In this document: positions 7,119-14,082 of the stretch, one piece after another
Numbering within the stretch: the stretch's first letter is position 1
Layout: the number at the start of each line of letters is the position of its first letter
Assembly (NCBI GenBank): GCA_900549975.1
Contig: URQK01000038.1
Location: 1 to 14,082, forward strand
Length of the DNA stretch: 14,082 bases
From: an uncultured Mollicutes bacterium
GTDB taxonomy: Bacteria > Bacillota_I > Bacilli_A > RFN20 > CAG-826
Direction of reading: 5' to 3'
Position numbers and translations under genes: made by a program
The notes under the pieces: generated by a model
The model's input: the letters and a program-made list of their open reading frames with translations, nothing else
The model's database searches: none
Told to the model about the DNA's origin: nothing

Positions 7119-9518
7119 TTAACCTCTTAATGTTGCTTTAAGTTTAGTATTTAAAGCTTCAATAATGCCTTTTTCAATATTAGCAATTTCTTCACTAGTA
7201 AAACTCTTAGTTTGATCTTCATAAGTAATCTTAAGAGCTAACGAGATGTAACCTTGCTCAACGTGTTCACCTTCATAAACATCGAATATATCCACATTCT
7301 TAACATAGTTATGTCCCGATTGACGAATAACACGAATTATTTCACTAGCGGGTACATCTTTAGATACCACTAAAGCTAAGTCACGTTCTACAGTTTGATA
7401 ACGAGATGGAGGTAATACCTTAATTGGGCTGACACGCATATCAATAAATTTATCTAAATTCATTTCCATCATAATGACACGATTTTTACCTAAATCAAAG
7501 TCTTTAACTAAATTAGGATGGGCTTCACCTAATACTGCGACACGTTCTTTGCCAATAAGTATTTCGGCAGAACGTCCAGGATGAAATTCTTTAACATCAC
7601 TACTTATTCTTTGGATTTTATAGCGCATTGGTTCAATACCAAGTAAACTCATAATAGCTTCAAATACACCTTTGATATGTGCAAACCCATAAGGCACTTT
7701 ATGTAATAAATGTTGATATTCATCTTCGCCACACATAATAACTCCAAGATGTGATTCAACTCCTGCTTTCGTATAAACATCGCTTAATTCAAACATCTTG
7801 ATATTTTTAGCTTGTCTAGCTAAGTTATAAGATAATGTTTGAAGTAAAGATGGAAGTAATACTCTTCTTACAATCTTATGATCATCAGTCATTGGATGAA
7901 GTAAAGTATAACATTCATTATTATTTAAAGTAGCAAAGTAGCTATTAAGTTTTTCACTAATTAAAGTGTAATTTAAAGTTTCATAAAAACCATTATTAGT
8001 TAATAAATCACGAATTTGACGTTTACGTAATTGACGAGGTTTTAGTCCTCCGACAGTTGTTTTTTGTTTTGGTAATGTCGATTCTACTTTATCAAATCCT
8101 AATAAACGAATTACTTCTTCGCTTAAATCAGCATCAAGTTTAATATCAATACGATAATTAGGAATAGTTGCTAAGAAATGATTTCCATCTTTTGAATCAA
8201 TATCAATATTAACACGACGCAATGTTTCAATAATTAATTCATTATCAAAGTTACTACCTAAGCGTCCATTAATAGCATCACATGAACTTTCAATAACTGT
8301 AGGTGTATGATCATACTTATCATAACTTACAATATCATGTACTTCTTTAGCGTCCGCTAAATCGATAAGCATATTAGCCGCTAAATCAAGAACAAACTCA
8401 TATTGATCTTTGTTTATGCCTTTAACAAAGCGTTGTGATGATTCACTAATTAAATTTAATCTTGTCGAAGTATGACGAATAGTCTTTGCATCGAAGTTTG
8501 CGGATTCAATAACAATATTTTTGGTATTTTCATCAACAGTTACCGCAAGGGAACCCATAACTCCACCTAAGCAACTTGCTTTGCCATCATTAGTAACAAC
8601 AATGTCACCTTTAATAACTTCATATTCTTTTTCGTCTAACGCAAGGAAACTTGTTTCAATATCATCACGTACTACTAAACTATGTGATGTTAATTTATCT
8701 TCATCATACATATGTAATGGTTGACCAGTTAATAGCATAACATAGTTACCAATATCAACAATATTATTAATGGATTGAATGCCAGATGCCATTAAACGTT
8801 CTTTTAACCATTTAGGTGATTCTTTAATTGTGACACCTTTAATTTCACGAATAGAGAATTGTTTACAATTGTCTGTGTTTGAACTAACAACAAAATCTGA
8901 AGGTAATGTATTTAATGGCTTAATATTAGGAATAACTATATCTCTTTCAAATTCTGCACCTAATTCACGAGCTACATTAAGAATTGATAAGCAATCACTA
9001 CGATTAGCTAATAATTTTAAATCTAAGACTGTATCATCTAATCCTAAGTATCCTAAAACATTTTCTTCTCCTATAACGGCATCACTTGGTAATTCTTCAA
9101 TACCATTAACTTGAGCTTCAGATAAATATTTTTGATCTACGCCAAGTTCCACTAATGAACAACACATTCCATTAGATTCAACGCCACGTATTACTGATTT
9201 TGCAATTGTGATTTTAGGTAAAACTGCACCAACACGAGCAACGATAACTTTTAAACCCATTCTTGCATTTGGCGCACCACATACGATTTGGTTAACACCA
9301 AATTTACTGCCTTCATCAACACTTAGAATATGTAAGTGGTCAGATTCAGGATGTTTTTCACATTTAATAATTTCACCAATAACTAAATTAGATGCTTTAG
9401 CTAAATCATAATATTCTTCTACTTCAATACCAGCGAAGGTAAGTTTATTTGCTATTTCTTCAGGAGTTAAATCTTCTAAGTCAATATAATTTTTTAACCA
9501 CTTTAAACTAACTTTCAT
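7119..9518 (-). CDS. pheT: Phenylalanine--tRNA ligase beta subunit PheT
   Basis: This is the beta subunit of the (alpha-beta)2 cytoplasmic enzyme that charges tRNA-Phe. The 799-residue length is right for the bacterial long form. In order I see the N-terminal MKVSLKWLKNYIDL start, an EMAP-like tRNA-binding domain (about 40-150, with HPESDHLHI), the B3/B4 editing region (about 210-370, with LTGQPLHMYDEDKL), the B5 domain (about 405-475), the catalytic-like core, and the C-terminal ferredoxin-fold anticodon-binding domain (about 705-799, starting PPSRYQTVERDLAL). The gap after pheS is 9 bases and the ribosome site (AGTAGG) overlaps the pheS stop. Nothing is truncated. Confidence 0.97.
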   Translation of the reverse strand: MKVSLKWLKNYIDLEDLTPEEIANKLTFAGIEVEEYYDLAKASNLVIGEIIKCEKHPESDHLHILSVDEGSKFGVNQIVCGAPNARMGLKVIVARVGAVLPKITIAKSVIRGVESNGMCCSLVELGVDQKYLSEAQVNGIEELPSDAVIGEENVLGYLGLDDTVLDLKLLANRSDCLSILNVARELGAEFERDIVIPNIKPLNTLPSDFVVSSNTDNCKQFSIREIKGVTIKESPKWLKERLMASGIQSINNIVDIGNYVMLLTGQPLHMYDEDKLTSHSLVVRDDIETSFLALDEKEYEVIKGDIVVTNDGKASCLGGVMGSLAVTVDENTKNIVIESANFDAKTIRHTSTRLNLISESSQRFVKGINKDQYEFVLDLAANMLIDLADAKEVHDIVSYDKYDHTPTVIESSCDAINGRLGSNFDNELIIETLRRVNIDIDSKDGNHFLATIPNYRIDIKLDADLSEEVIRLLGFDKVESTLPKQKTTVGGLKPRQLRKRQIRDLLTNNGFYETLNYTLISEKLNSYFATLNNNECYTLLHPMTDDHKIVRRVLLPSLLQTLSYNLARQAKNIKMFELSDVYTKAGVESHLGVIMCGEDEYQHLLHKVPYGFAHIKGVFEAIMSLLGIEPMRYKIQRISSDVKEFHPGRSAEILIGKERVAVLGEAHPNLVKDFDLGKNRVIMMEMNLDKFIDMRVSPIKVLPPSRYQTVERDLALVVSKDVPASEIIRVIRQSGHNYVKNVDIFDVYEGEHVEQGYISLALKITYEDQTKSFTSEEIANIEKGIIEALNTKLKATLRG

Positions 9519-9527
9519 ATTTTTAAC

Positions 9528-10562
9528 CTACTTTCTTTTAAATTGATTTAAGAATCTAACATCATTTTGATAGAATCTTCTGATATCATCAACGCCATAT
9601 CTAAGCATAGCAACACGTTCAATACCTATACCAAAAGCAAAACCTTGATATTCTTTTGGATCGTATCCAGACATGCTAAGAACATTAGGGTGAACCATAC
9701 CGCCACCAAGAATTTCAATCCAACCGGTGCCATGACATTTAGAACAATTGCCTTTACCGCCACAATCACAAGAAACATCTACTTCCACTGATGGCTCGGT
9801 AAATGGGAAATAAGAAGAACGTAATCTAATTTCACGTTTTTCACCATACATCTTTTTAATAAATAACTCTAATGTTGCTTTCAAGTTACCTAAATTAATA
9901 TTTTTATCTACTACTAAGCCTTCAATTTGACCAAATTGATGGGAGTGCGTAGCGTCATCATCATCACGACGATATACTTTACCAGGACAAATAATTTTAA
10001 TTGGTTGTCCTTTCTTTTCTTGCATTACACGTGCTTGAACTGGAGAAGTATGTGTACGCATTAAAGTATTTTCATCAATATAGAATGTATCTTGCATATC
10101 ACGAGCAGGATGATCACGAGGAATATTTAATAATTCAAAATTGAAGTGATCCAATTCTACTTCTGGTCCTTCTGCAATTTCGTATCCCATACCAATAAAG
10201 ATATCAATCATTTCATCTTGAATGATAAAGAAAGGATTCTTACCGCCTGCTTCATAACTTACGGAAGGTAATGTGATATCTATTTCTTCTCTTTTTAATT
10301 TTTCATTTAAGGCTTTTTCTTCTAAAGCCACTCTTTTTTCTTCTAGTTTAGTTGTAATTTCATTTTTAGCTTTGTTAATTGCTTCACCAAAAGATTTCTT
10401 TCCTTCAATTGATAAATCTTTCATTTTAGACATTAAGCCCATAAATTTAGATTTCTTTGATAAATAATCATTACGGACAGTGTTAACTTTTTCTAATGAA
10501 TCAATTTCATCAATTGCTTTTAGTGCTTCTTCATGAAGTTTATTTAATTCTAAGTCTTCCAT
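9528..10562 (-). CDS. pheS: Phenylalanine--tRNA ligase alpha subunit PheS
   Basis: This is the catalytic alpha subunit of phenylalanyl-tRNA synthetase. The start chosen is the ATG at 10562-10560, preceded by AGGAGG with ideal spacing. An in-frame upstream start at 10601 would lie inside the leader terminator and is rejected. The product is 344 residues, the usual Bacillota length. An N-terminal helical coiled-coil arm (about 1-85) precedes the class II core, with DHPARDMQDTFY, HTSPVQAR, FPFTEPSVEVDV, a Cys-rich loop CDCGGKGNCSKC, GGGMVHPNVL and motif 3 FGIGIERVAML. It is the first gene of the T-box operon. Confidence 0.97.
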   Translation of the reverse strand: MEDLELNKLHEEALKAIDEIDSLEKVNTVRNDYLSKKSKFMGLMSKMKDLSIEGKKSFGEAINKAKNEITTKLEEKRVALEEKALNEKLKREEIDITLPSVSYEAGGKNPFFIIQDEMIDIFIGMGYEIAEGPEVELDHFNFELLNIPRDHPARDMQDTFYIDENTLMRTHTSPVQARVMQEKKGQPIKIICPGKVYRRDDDDATHSHQFGQIEGLVVDKNINLGNLKATLELFIKKMYGEKREIRLRSSYFPFTEPSVEVDVSCDCGGKGNCSKCHGTGWIEILGGGMVHPNVLSMSGYDPKEYQGFAFGIGIERVAMLRYGVDDIRRFYQNDVRFLNQFKRK

Positions 10563-10581
10563 CTTTTTCCTCCTAAAAAAT

Positions 10582-10608
10582 AAAAAAATCGTTCCTAACA
10601 AGGAACGA
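10582..10608 (-). terminator. T-box regulated terminator of the pheS leader
   Basis: TCGTTCCT/AGGAACGA (arms 10608-10601 and 10596-10589) is a perfect 8-bp stem with a 4-base loop. It is followed on the minus strand by seven U (10588-10582). It can be extended by a G-U and an A-U pair into the 3' half of the antiterminator, giving the expected competition. It ends about 20 bases before the pheS start codon. Confidence 0.85.
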
Positions 10609-10787
10609 CTATTAGCCGTGGTACCATCCTAATTCATACATAGTATGCACTTAATTAAAGTCTTAACGCGACCAACGATTACTCCAAGGTGAATTCATTA
10701 GTATCTTTTAAGAGCATTTTCACTTTGTTGCTCCTCCCTAATAAAAGAGTGGCTAACTACTATTTCTTTTCAACGTAATTTTCTTAC
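10582..10787 (-). promoter_or_regulatory. Phenylalanine T-box leader (riboswitch) upstream of pheS
   Basis: The leader between the promoter and pheS has the parts of a T-box element, which senses uncharged tRNA. Near the 3' end the conserved motif AGGATGGTACCACGGC (10630-10615) contains TGGT (10626-10623), which can pair with an A73-CCA acceptor end. Upstream, Stem I can be folded from ACTC...GAGT and TTAG...CTAA with an apical GAGCA/TGCTC stem. Its 3' internal loop reads TGAATTCACC and places UUC, a phenylalanine codon, at 10693-10691 followed by A. A terminator hairpin follows the T-box. Uncharged tRNA-Phe should favour the antiterminator and turn on pheS-pheT-yceD. The folding is by eye. 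Confidence 0.9.
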
Positions 10788-10793
10788 GCACAT

Positions 10794-10822
10794 ATCTTAG
10801 CACATTAATTGCTAAATTAAAA
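10794..10822 (-). promoter_or_regulatory. Candidate extended -10 promoter of the pheS T-box operon
   Basis: TGC-TAAGAT (-10 at 10799-10794) carries the TGn extension. The -35 position 17 bases upstream is a weak TTTTAA (10822-10817). The predicted start near 10787 lies just before the first T-box helices, which is the best support for it. Confidence 0.42.
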
Positions 10823-10833
10823 TAATATTTTAA

Positions 10834-11229
10834 TTAATTACTTTGTTCTTGAAGTAAACTTAAAACATTTATGATTGGTAAAGTTATTGTAGTAGTGTCG
10901 GTAAGTGCAGTTACATTAGTAATAATTGCTCTTAAATATGGAAAAAGAATTTGCACAAGTTTTAATTCAATATCTTTGTTCATATTTAAAGATTCCCAAT
11001 TTTTTAAATAAAACACACCATTTAAATCCAAAGATAATGCGATTGGAAAGTCATCAGAATGAATATCCGCAACTAAATCAATAGAAATCTCATCATCATT
11101 CTTTTTTTTCATAATTGATGTAAAAGAAAATGGTATTTCACCAATAGGCATTTTATTACTTATTACATCAAATCTAATATGCTTAACTTCATGAGAAATT
11201 AATTTAAGCGAATAATTCTTTCCCTGCAT
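10834..11229 (-). CDS. SecB-like chaperone
   Basis: This 131-residue product resembles the SecB family. The alternating hydrophobic N-terminal strands (YSLKLISHEVKHIRFDV) and the late ILFPYLRAIITNVTA (94-108), followed by ITLPIINVLSLL, correspond to SecB's LFPYARECIT...LAPVNFDALF. SecB keeps clients unfolded, either for SecA-dependent export in Proteobacteria or, as SecB-like proteins, to protect an antitoxin in toxin-antitoxin-chaperone (TAC) loci. Canonical SecB is generally absent from Bacillota. AGGAGG eight bases before the ATG fixes the start, and the first 26 bases overlap the end of the MqsA-like gene. The pairing favours the TAC-type role, but no client is shown by the sequence. It could instead be a general holdase. 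Confidence 0.78.
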   Translation of the reverse strand: MQGKNYSLKLISHEVKHIRFDVISNKMPIGEIPFSFTSIMKKKNDDEISIDLVADIHSDDFPIALSLDLNGVFYLKNWESLNMNKDIELKLVQILFPYLRAIITNVTALTDTTTITLPIINVLSLLQEQSN

Positions 11230-11764
11230 TTCTTTTTCCTCCTAAAGATTTTTCTTTTTTAATTTCAAAGTTAGTACTTTTTTGATAGTTTTCTGACTTT
11301 AACGCAAAATGCATTTTAGATATATCCCTTGTATTTTTATTTGATTCTATATAATTAGAATTTCTTTCAATTAAATCAGCAAAAACGTTAGAATTATTTA
11401 CAACTCTTATTAAATTATCGTGCACTCTTTCTTGAATAGCACCATTTTCATAACGTGCGATTGTTTTTTCTCCCATACCAAGTAATTTAGCAAATTCAGT
11501 TTGTGACATATTATATTTTTCTCTAATTTTTTTAATTTCTTCTGGAAATAAAAGATTATTTAATCTTCTATATTCGTCATAAAATTGTTTTAAACTTATG
11601 TCATCTAGTTCGTCGTCTACAAGCGGTTCACCACATTCTTTGCAAATGCGCATTTTAACTTTTAAAGTTATTTCTTGTCCACGTACACTTAATGTTTCAT
11701 ATTTTTCAGTCACCCTAGTGTCTACCATTTTCTTACAATTTGGACAATATTCTTTTTCATTCAT
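11204..11764 (-). CDS. MqsA-like zinc-finger and HTH regulator (antitoxin family)
   Basis: The start is the ATG at 11764, with GAGGTG upstream; an in-frame GTG at 11773 lies within that ribosome site. The 186-residue product has two CxxC pairs (C7/C10 and C41/C44), which form a YgiT/MqsA-type zinc-binding domain. A helix-turn-helix follows (about 75-115, with MSQTEFAKLLGMGEKTIARYENG at 86-108). Both are as in MqsA antitoxins, which bind DNA at their own promoters. About 65 further residues form a polar, basic tail ending GGKRNAGKELFA. In TAC systems such a tail can be a chaperone-addiction segment; that is inference here. No MqsR-like toxin is present in the window. It overlaps the SecB-like gene by 26 bp and has a strong promoter with a palindromic site. 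Confidence 0.82.
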   Translation of the reverse strand: MNEKEYCPNCKKMVDTRVTEKYETLSVRGQEITLKVKMRICKECGEPLVDDELDDISLKQFYDEYRRLNNLLFPEEIKKIREKYNMSQTEFAKLLGMGEKTIARYENGAIQERVHDNLIRVVNNSNVFADLIERNSNYIESNKNTRDISKMHFALKSENYQKSTNFEIKKEKSLGGKRNAGKELFA

Positions 11765-11809
11765 TTTTTTCACCTCATAGCCAATATTTTAAATGCAAAA
11801 TACAAAAAA

Positions 11810-11829
11810 ATAGTATCATATGATACCAT
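11810..11829 (-). promoter_or_regulatory. Palindrome over the -10/+1 of the MqsA-like/SecB-like unit (operator; also a possible terminator for the upstream gene)
   Basis: GTATCATATGATAC (11813-11826) is a perfect 14-base palindrome. Two more matching pairs on each side, after one mismatch, extend it to 20 bases (11810-11829). It touches the -10 and includes the predicted start near 11821, a normal place for autorepressor binding. In RNA arriving from the Sel1 gene upstream, the same sequence would form an 8-pair hairpin with a G-U pair and a 4-base loop. A run of U follows, so it may also terminate that transcript. Confidence 0.6.
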
Positions 11830-11856
11830 TTTAGTTAGTAGCAAACAATAAGTCAA
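11828..11856 (-). promoter_or_regulatory. Promoter of the MqsA-like/SecB-like unit
   Basis: TTGACT (11856-11851), a 17-base spacer and TAAAAT (11833-11828) each match consensus in five of six positions. The predicted start near 11821 gives a leader of about 57 bases to the ATG at 11764. Confidence 0.75.
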
Positions 11857-11890
11857 CATTTGTTCCAATATTTACACTATTATTTATGCG

Positions 11891-12500
11891 TTATTTTTTT
11901 GTATTTTCTTCTTTTTTTATTATATTTAACAATTGAGTTGCTTCTTCAATACCTTGCTCAGATGCTTTTTTTAGATTTGATTTTGCTAGTTCTAAATCTC
12001 GTTTTACATATCTACCTTCATAATAAGCAACACCTAAATGATATAGCGCTCCTTTATGATTGAATTTTGCAGTTTGTTTCCATAGATCTATTGCTTTTTT
12101 TACATTCTTTCTAGTACCTTTTCCTTCAAAATATAGGCATCCTAAAGAAAACGTTGCTTCAATATTATATTTTGCAGCGGATTTCTTATACCAATATAAA
12201 GCATCTTCATTACTTTTATTAACACCTATTCCATATAAGTAACAATTACCTAAATAATTCATTGCAAATACTAGAAAATACTTATCCGTTATTTTAAATC
12301 TTTCATCTTGGTCATAAATAAGTTTTCTTGCATTGCCTGTGCTCAATAATACTTGGTTCTTTTTAAAAAGATCTTCAATGCTAGTATTATCACTAGTAGT
12401 ATTATTTATATTAGATGTAATTTGTGAATTTCCTAATTCACGTACGCTAGACAAAAGCGTTACCGCTAATAAGATTGATTTTTTTTAAACGATTCTTCAT
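11891..12500 (-). CDS. Sel1-repeat protein with signal peptide, frame interrupted at an A8 tract
   Basis: The body frame (to the stop at 11891) encodes about three Sel1 helix-pair repeats (residues in AMNYLGNCYLYGIGV, FSLGCLYFEGKGT and YHLGVAYYEGRYV contexts) plus a partial fourth. Sel1 repeats are TPR-like binding scaffolds; the partner is unknown. The only ATG with a good ribosome site (GGAG, six bases upstream) is at 12500, and its frame runs into TAG after 17 codons. Removing one A from the A8 tract (12486-12479) joins it to the body. The result starts MKNRLKKSILLAVTLLSSV, a convincing signal peptide. The body frame alone has no ATG near its 5' end, only a TTG at 12454. The protein is therefore either out of frame as sequenced, phase-variable, made by slippage, or affected by a sequencing error. 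Confidence 0.72.
12479..12486 (-). repeat. A8 homopolymer splitting the signal-peptide frame of the Sel1 gene
   Basis: Eight A on the minus strand fall at codons 5-8 of the frame starting at 12500. Seven A would give an intact secreted Sel1 protein; eight put a TAG at codon 18. Confidence 0.8.
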
Positions 12501-12532
12501 ATTTTTCTCCGTATAATTTAACTTATATTAAA

Positions 12533-12561
12533 AAGATAATTCATGCAAATTGTATTGTCTA
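12533..12561 (-). promoter_or_regulatory. Weak candidate promoter of the shorter Sel1 gene
   Basis: TAGACA (12561-12556) and TATCTT (12538-12533) are separated by 17 bases, and a start near 12526 would leave about 25 bases to the ATG at 12500. The rest of the 107-base gap between the two Sel1 genes holds no convincing terminator, so they may also be co-transcribed. Confidence 0.3.
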
Positions 12562-12607
12562 CTTTTACCATCCATTGGTTGTAGAATTTAGTAAACAAAT
12601 TATTCAT

Positions 12608-14082
12608 TTATAATTTTGAATTTGATTTATCAATCAGTTGTTTAATCTTTTCTAAATTATATTTAGCAAGGGAATCGCCTTGTTCTGCTGCTTTTTTATA
12701 CCAATTATATGCTAGATTATAATCTTGAGGTACACATATTCCTCTCTCATAATAAATTCCTAAATTAATTTGTGCAGCACTATTTCCTTGGTCGGCAGCT
12801 TTTTTATACCAATTAAATGCTTGTTTGTAATCTTGCGTTACTCCCTTACCATAATAATAACATTCTCCCAATATTTCCTGGGCATCGCTATATCCTTGCT
12901 CGGCCGATTTTGTATACCAAGCAAATGCCTTAGCATAGTCGTTAATTACGCCATGTCCATAATAATAACAATTTCCTAAATTGTATTGTGCTTCATAATC
13001 TCCTTGTTCAGCAGCTTTTGTGTACCAATAAACTGCTTTTGTGTAATCTTTTTCTACACCTCGCCCAAAGTAATAACAATCTCCCAAACTATTTTGCGCA
13101 TTGCTATTTCCTTGCTCCGCTGATTTTTTGTACCAAGTAAATGCTTGGCTATAATCTTGGGCTACTCCTTGACCATTTTCATAACAATAGCCCAAATTGT
13201 TTTGCGCATATCTATTTCCTTGTTCAGCAGACTTTTTATACCAATAAACTGCTAGTTTGTAATCTTGAGTTGTTCCTTGGCCGCGATAATAGCTACTTCC
13301 TAAATTAAATTGAGCATTACTATTTCCTTGATCGGCGGCTTTTTTGTACCATTTAATTGCTAGTTTGTAATCTTGAGTTGTTCCACGACCATTATCATAA
13401 CAAATTGCCAAATTGTATTGAGCCTGTTTATTTCCTTGGTTAGCACTTTTTTTAAACCATTTAAATGCTTGTTTGTAGTCTTGAGCTACTCCTTTACCAC
13501 TATAATAACAATGTCCTAAATTGTTTTGGGCATCGCTATTACCTTGATCGGCAGGTTTTTTATACAAATTAAACGCTTGAGCATAATCTTGTGATACTCC
13601 TTGACCATTTTCATAGCAAACTGCCAAACTATTTTGAGCATTACTATGTCCTTGATTGGCAGCTTTTGTGTACCAGTAAACTGCTTTAGTATAATCTTGG
13701 GTTATTCCTTGGCCAATATAATAACAGATTCCTAATCGATATTGTGCTTCAGCATTATTTTTTATTGCTAAAGAGTTCATAATTTCAAATGCGTCTTTAA
13801 AATTATTACTTGTACTTATTTTTCCTTCTAAAATAAAGCAACCATATTGATATAATATATTGTCATTCTTGTCTTTATTTGACTTTAAGAAATCAATTAT
13901 TTCTTGTCTTTTATCATATGGATAACTAATATCAACATAGCCTTCTAATACTTTTTGTTTATATTCATCTAATGTTGATACAAAAGTTTTATTAAATAAA
14001 TCTTTATTACTATTTGGATTATTATCGTTTTTGACTATTTTGCTTTTTTCATTATCTAAAGATTTATTTGTTGTATCTTTAG
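12608..14082 (-). CDS. Large Sel1-repeat protein, 5' end beyond the window
   Basis: The frame is open from the stop at 12608 to the window edge: 490 residues are visible and the start is not. An ATG at 13780 is internal, because uninterrupted coding continues upstream of it (KDAFEIM just before, then ILYQYGCFILEGK). The visible N-terminal part is Asn/Lys/Asp-rich and probably a flexible linker, followed by a helical segment resembling a degenerate Sel1 unit. Ten complete 36-residue Sel1 repeats follow, each close to AQxxLGxCYxxGxGVxQDYxxA, and a partial eleventh ends the protein. Such solenoids bind proteins or peptides and are often exported. No enzymatic domain is visible. Location cannot be judged because any signal peptide lies off the window. 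It is probably related to the smaller Sel1 gene downstream. Confidence 0.9.
   Translation of the reverse strand, partial: KDTTNKSLDNEKSKIVKNDNNPNSNKDLFNKTFVSTLDEYKQKVLEGYVDISYPYDKRQEIIDFLKSNKDKNDNILYQYGCFILEGKISTSNNFKDAFEIMNSLAIKNNAEAQYRLGICYYIGQGITQDYTKAVYWYTKAANQGHSNAQNSLAVCYENGQGVSQDYAQAFNLYKKPADQGNSDAQNNLGHCYYSGKGVAQDYKQAFKWFKKSANQGNKQAQYNLAICYDNGRGTTQDYKLAIKWYKKAADQGNSNAQFNLGSSYYRGQGTTQDYKLAVYWYKKSAEQGNRYAQNNLGYCYENGQGVAQDYSQAFTWYKKSAEQGNSNAQNSLGDCYYFGRGVEKDYTKAVYWYTKAAEQGDYEAQYNLGNCYYYGHGVINDYAKAFAWYTKSAEQGYSDAQEILGECYYYGKGVTQDYKQAFNWYKKAADQGNSAAQINLGIYYERGICVPQDYNLAYNWYKKAAEQGDSLAKYNLEKIKQLIDKSNSKL
12674..13753 (-). repeat. Ten tandem 108-base units encoding Sel1 repeats
   Basis: Ten contiguous 108-base units, each encoding 36 residues, run without indels. 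Stretches such as those coding QDYKLA and WYKKSAEQGN recur nearly unchanged, while other positions vary. This suggests expansion by duplication, with scope for recombination between units. Confidence 0.88.

Noticed and set aside
8779..9114. Plus-strand open frame of 111 codons opposite pheT
   Set aside because: It lies fully inside pheT on the other strand, has no family features, and is a by-product of pheT codon use. The other plus-strand frames opposite murE, ftsI, pheS and the Sel1 genes are rejected for the same reason.
10563..10601. Upstream extension of pheS by 13 codons
   Set aside because: It would begin inside the T-box terminator hairpin and has no ribosome site, whereas AGGAGG points to the ATG at 10562 and the resulting length matches the family.
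10801..10833. AT-rich inverted repeat after the SecB-like gene as a terminator
   Set aside because: The possible stem (AAAAT/ATTTT) is short and purely A-T, with no proper U-tract. No terminator for this unit can be claimed.
11891..12500. Calling the shorter Sel1 gene a plain pseudogene
   Set aside because: Only one base at a homopolymer separates an intact signal peptide from an intact repeat body, and there are no other disruptions, so phase variation or sequence error is as likely as decay.
12674..13753. Regular repeats that could be taken for a CRISPR array
   Set aside because: The period is 108 bases, the units are coding throughout and there are no short repeats with unique spacers. 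They encode Sel1 helices.

Overview
The window is AT-rich and gene-dense, and every supportable gene lies on the minus strand, so the biological reading order runs from high to low coordinates. UGA is a normal stop codon (the mraY stop, for example) and tryptophan is encoded by UGG, so this is standard bacterial code and not a UGA-recoding mycoplasma. Strong AGGAGG-type ribosome sites, the dcw gene order, a T-box ahead of pheST and AAAGTG-type MraZ boxes (the form known from Mollicutes) all point to a low-GC Bacillota, class Bacilli, near the walled relatives of Mollicutes. That placement is inference from gene order and motifs. The organism makes peptidoglycan, and its MurE carries the DNPR motif linked to meso-diaminopimelate.

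Region 1 (1-6505) is the division and cell wall (dcw) cluster: mraZ, rsmH, an ftsL-like gene, a PASTA-containing class B PBP (ftsI/pbpB), murE, mraY and a murD cut by the window edge. Genes overlap or nearly touch except at one point. A hairpin terminator sits on the ftsL-like stop codon and a new promoter follows, splitting the cluster into mraZ-rsmH-ftsL and ftsI-murE-mraY-murD units. The mraZ promoter (TTTACA-17-TATAAT) is overlaid by decameric AAAGTG-type repeats running through the ribosome site into the start codon, consistent with MraZ autoregulation.

Region 2 (6559-10822) is a pheS-pheT-yceD operon behind a phenylalanine (UUC specifier) T-box leader. It ends in a rho-independent terminator. 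yceD (DUF177), usually found beside rpmF, is here the last gene of the tRNA-synthetase operon, with no rpmF next to it.

Region 3 (10834-11856) is a two-gene unit. The first gene encodes an MqsA-like zinc-finger/HTH protein and the second, overlapping it, a SecB-like chaperone. It has a very good promoter with a palindrome over the -10/+1 region. It resembles a toxin-antitoxin-chaperone (TAC) locus without a recognisable toxin, and is the most interesting accessory element here.

Region 4 (11891-14082) holds two Sel1-repeat genes. The downstream one has its signal-peptide frame separated from its body by an extra A in an A8 tract. The upstream one has ten complete 36-residue Sel1 repeats, and its 5' end lies outside the window.
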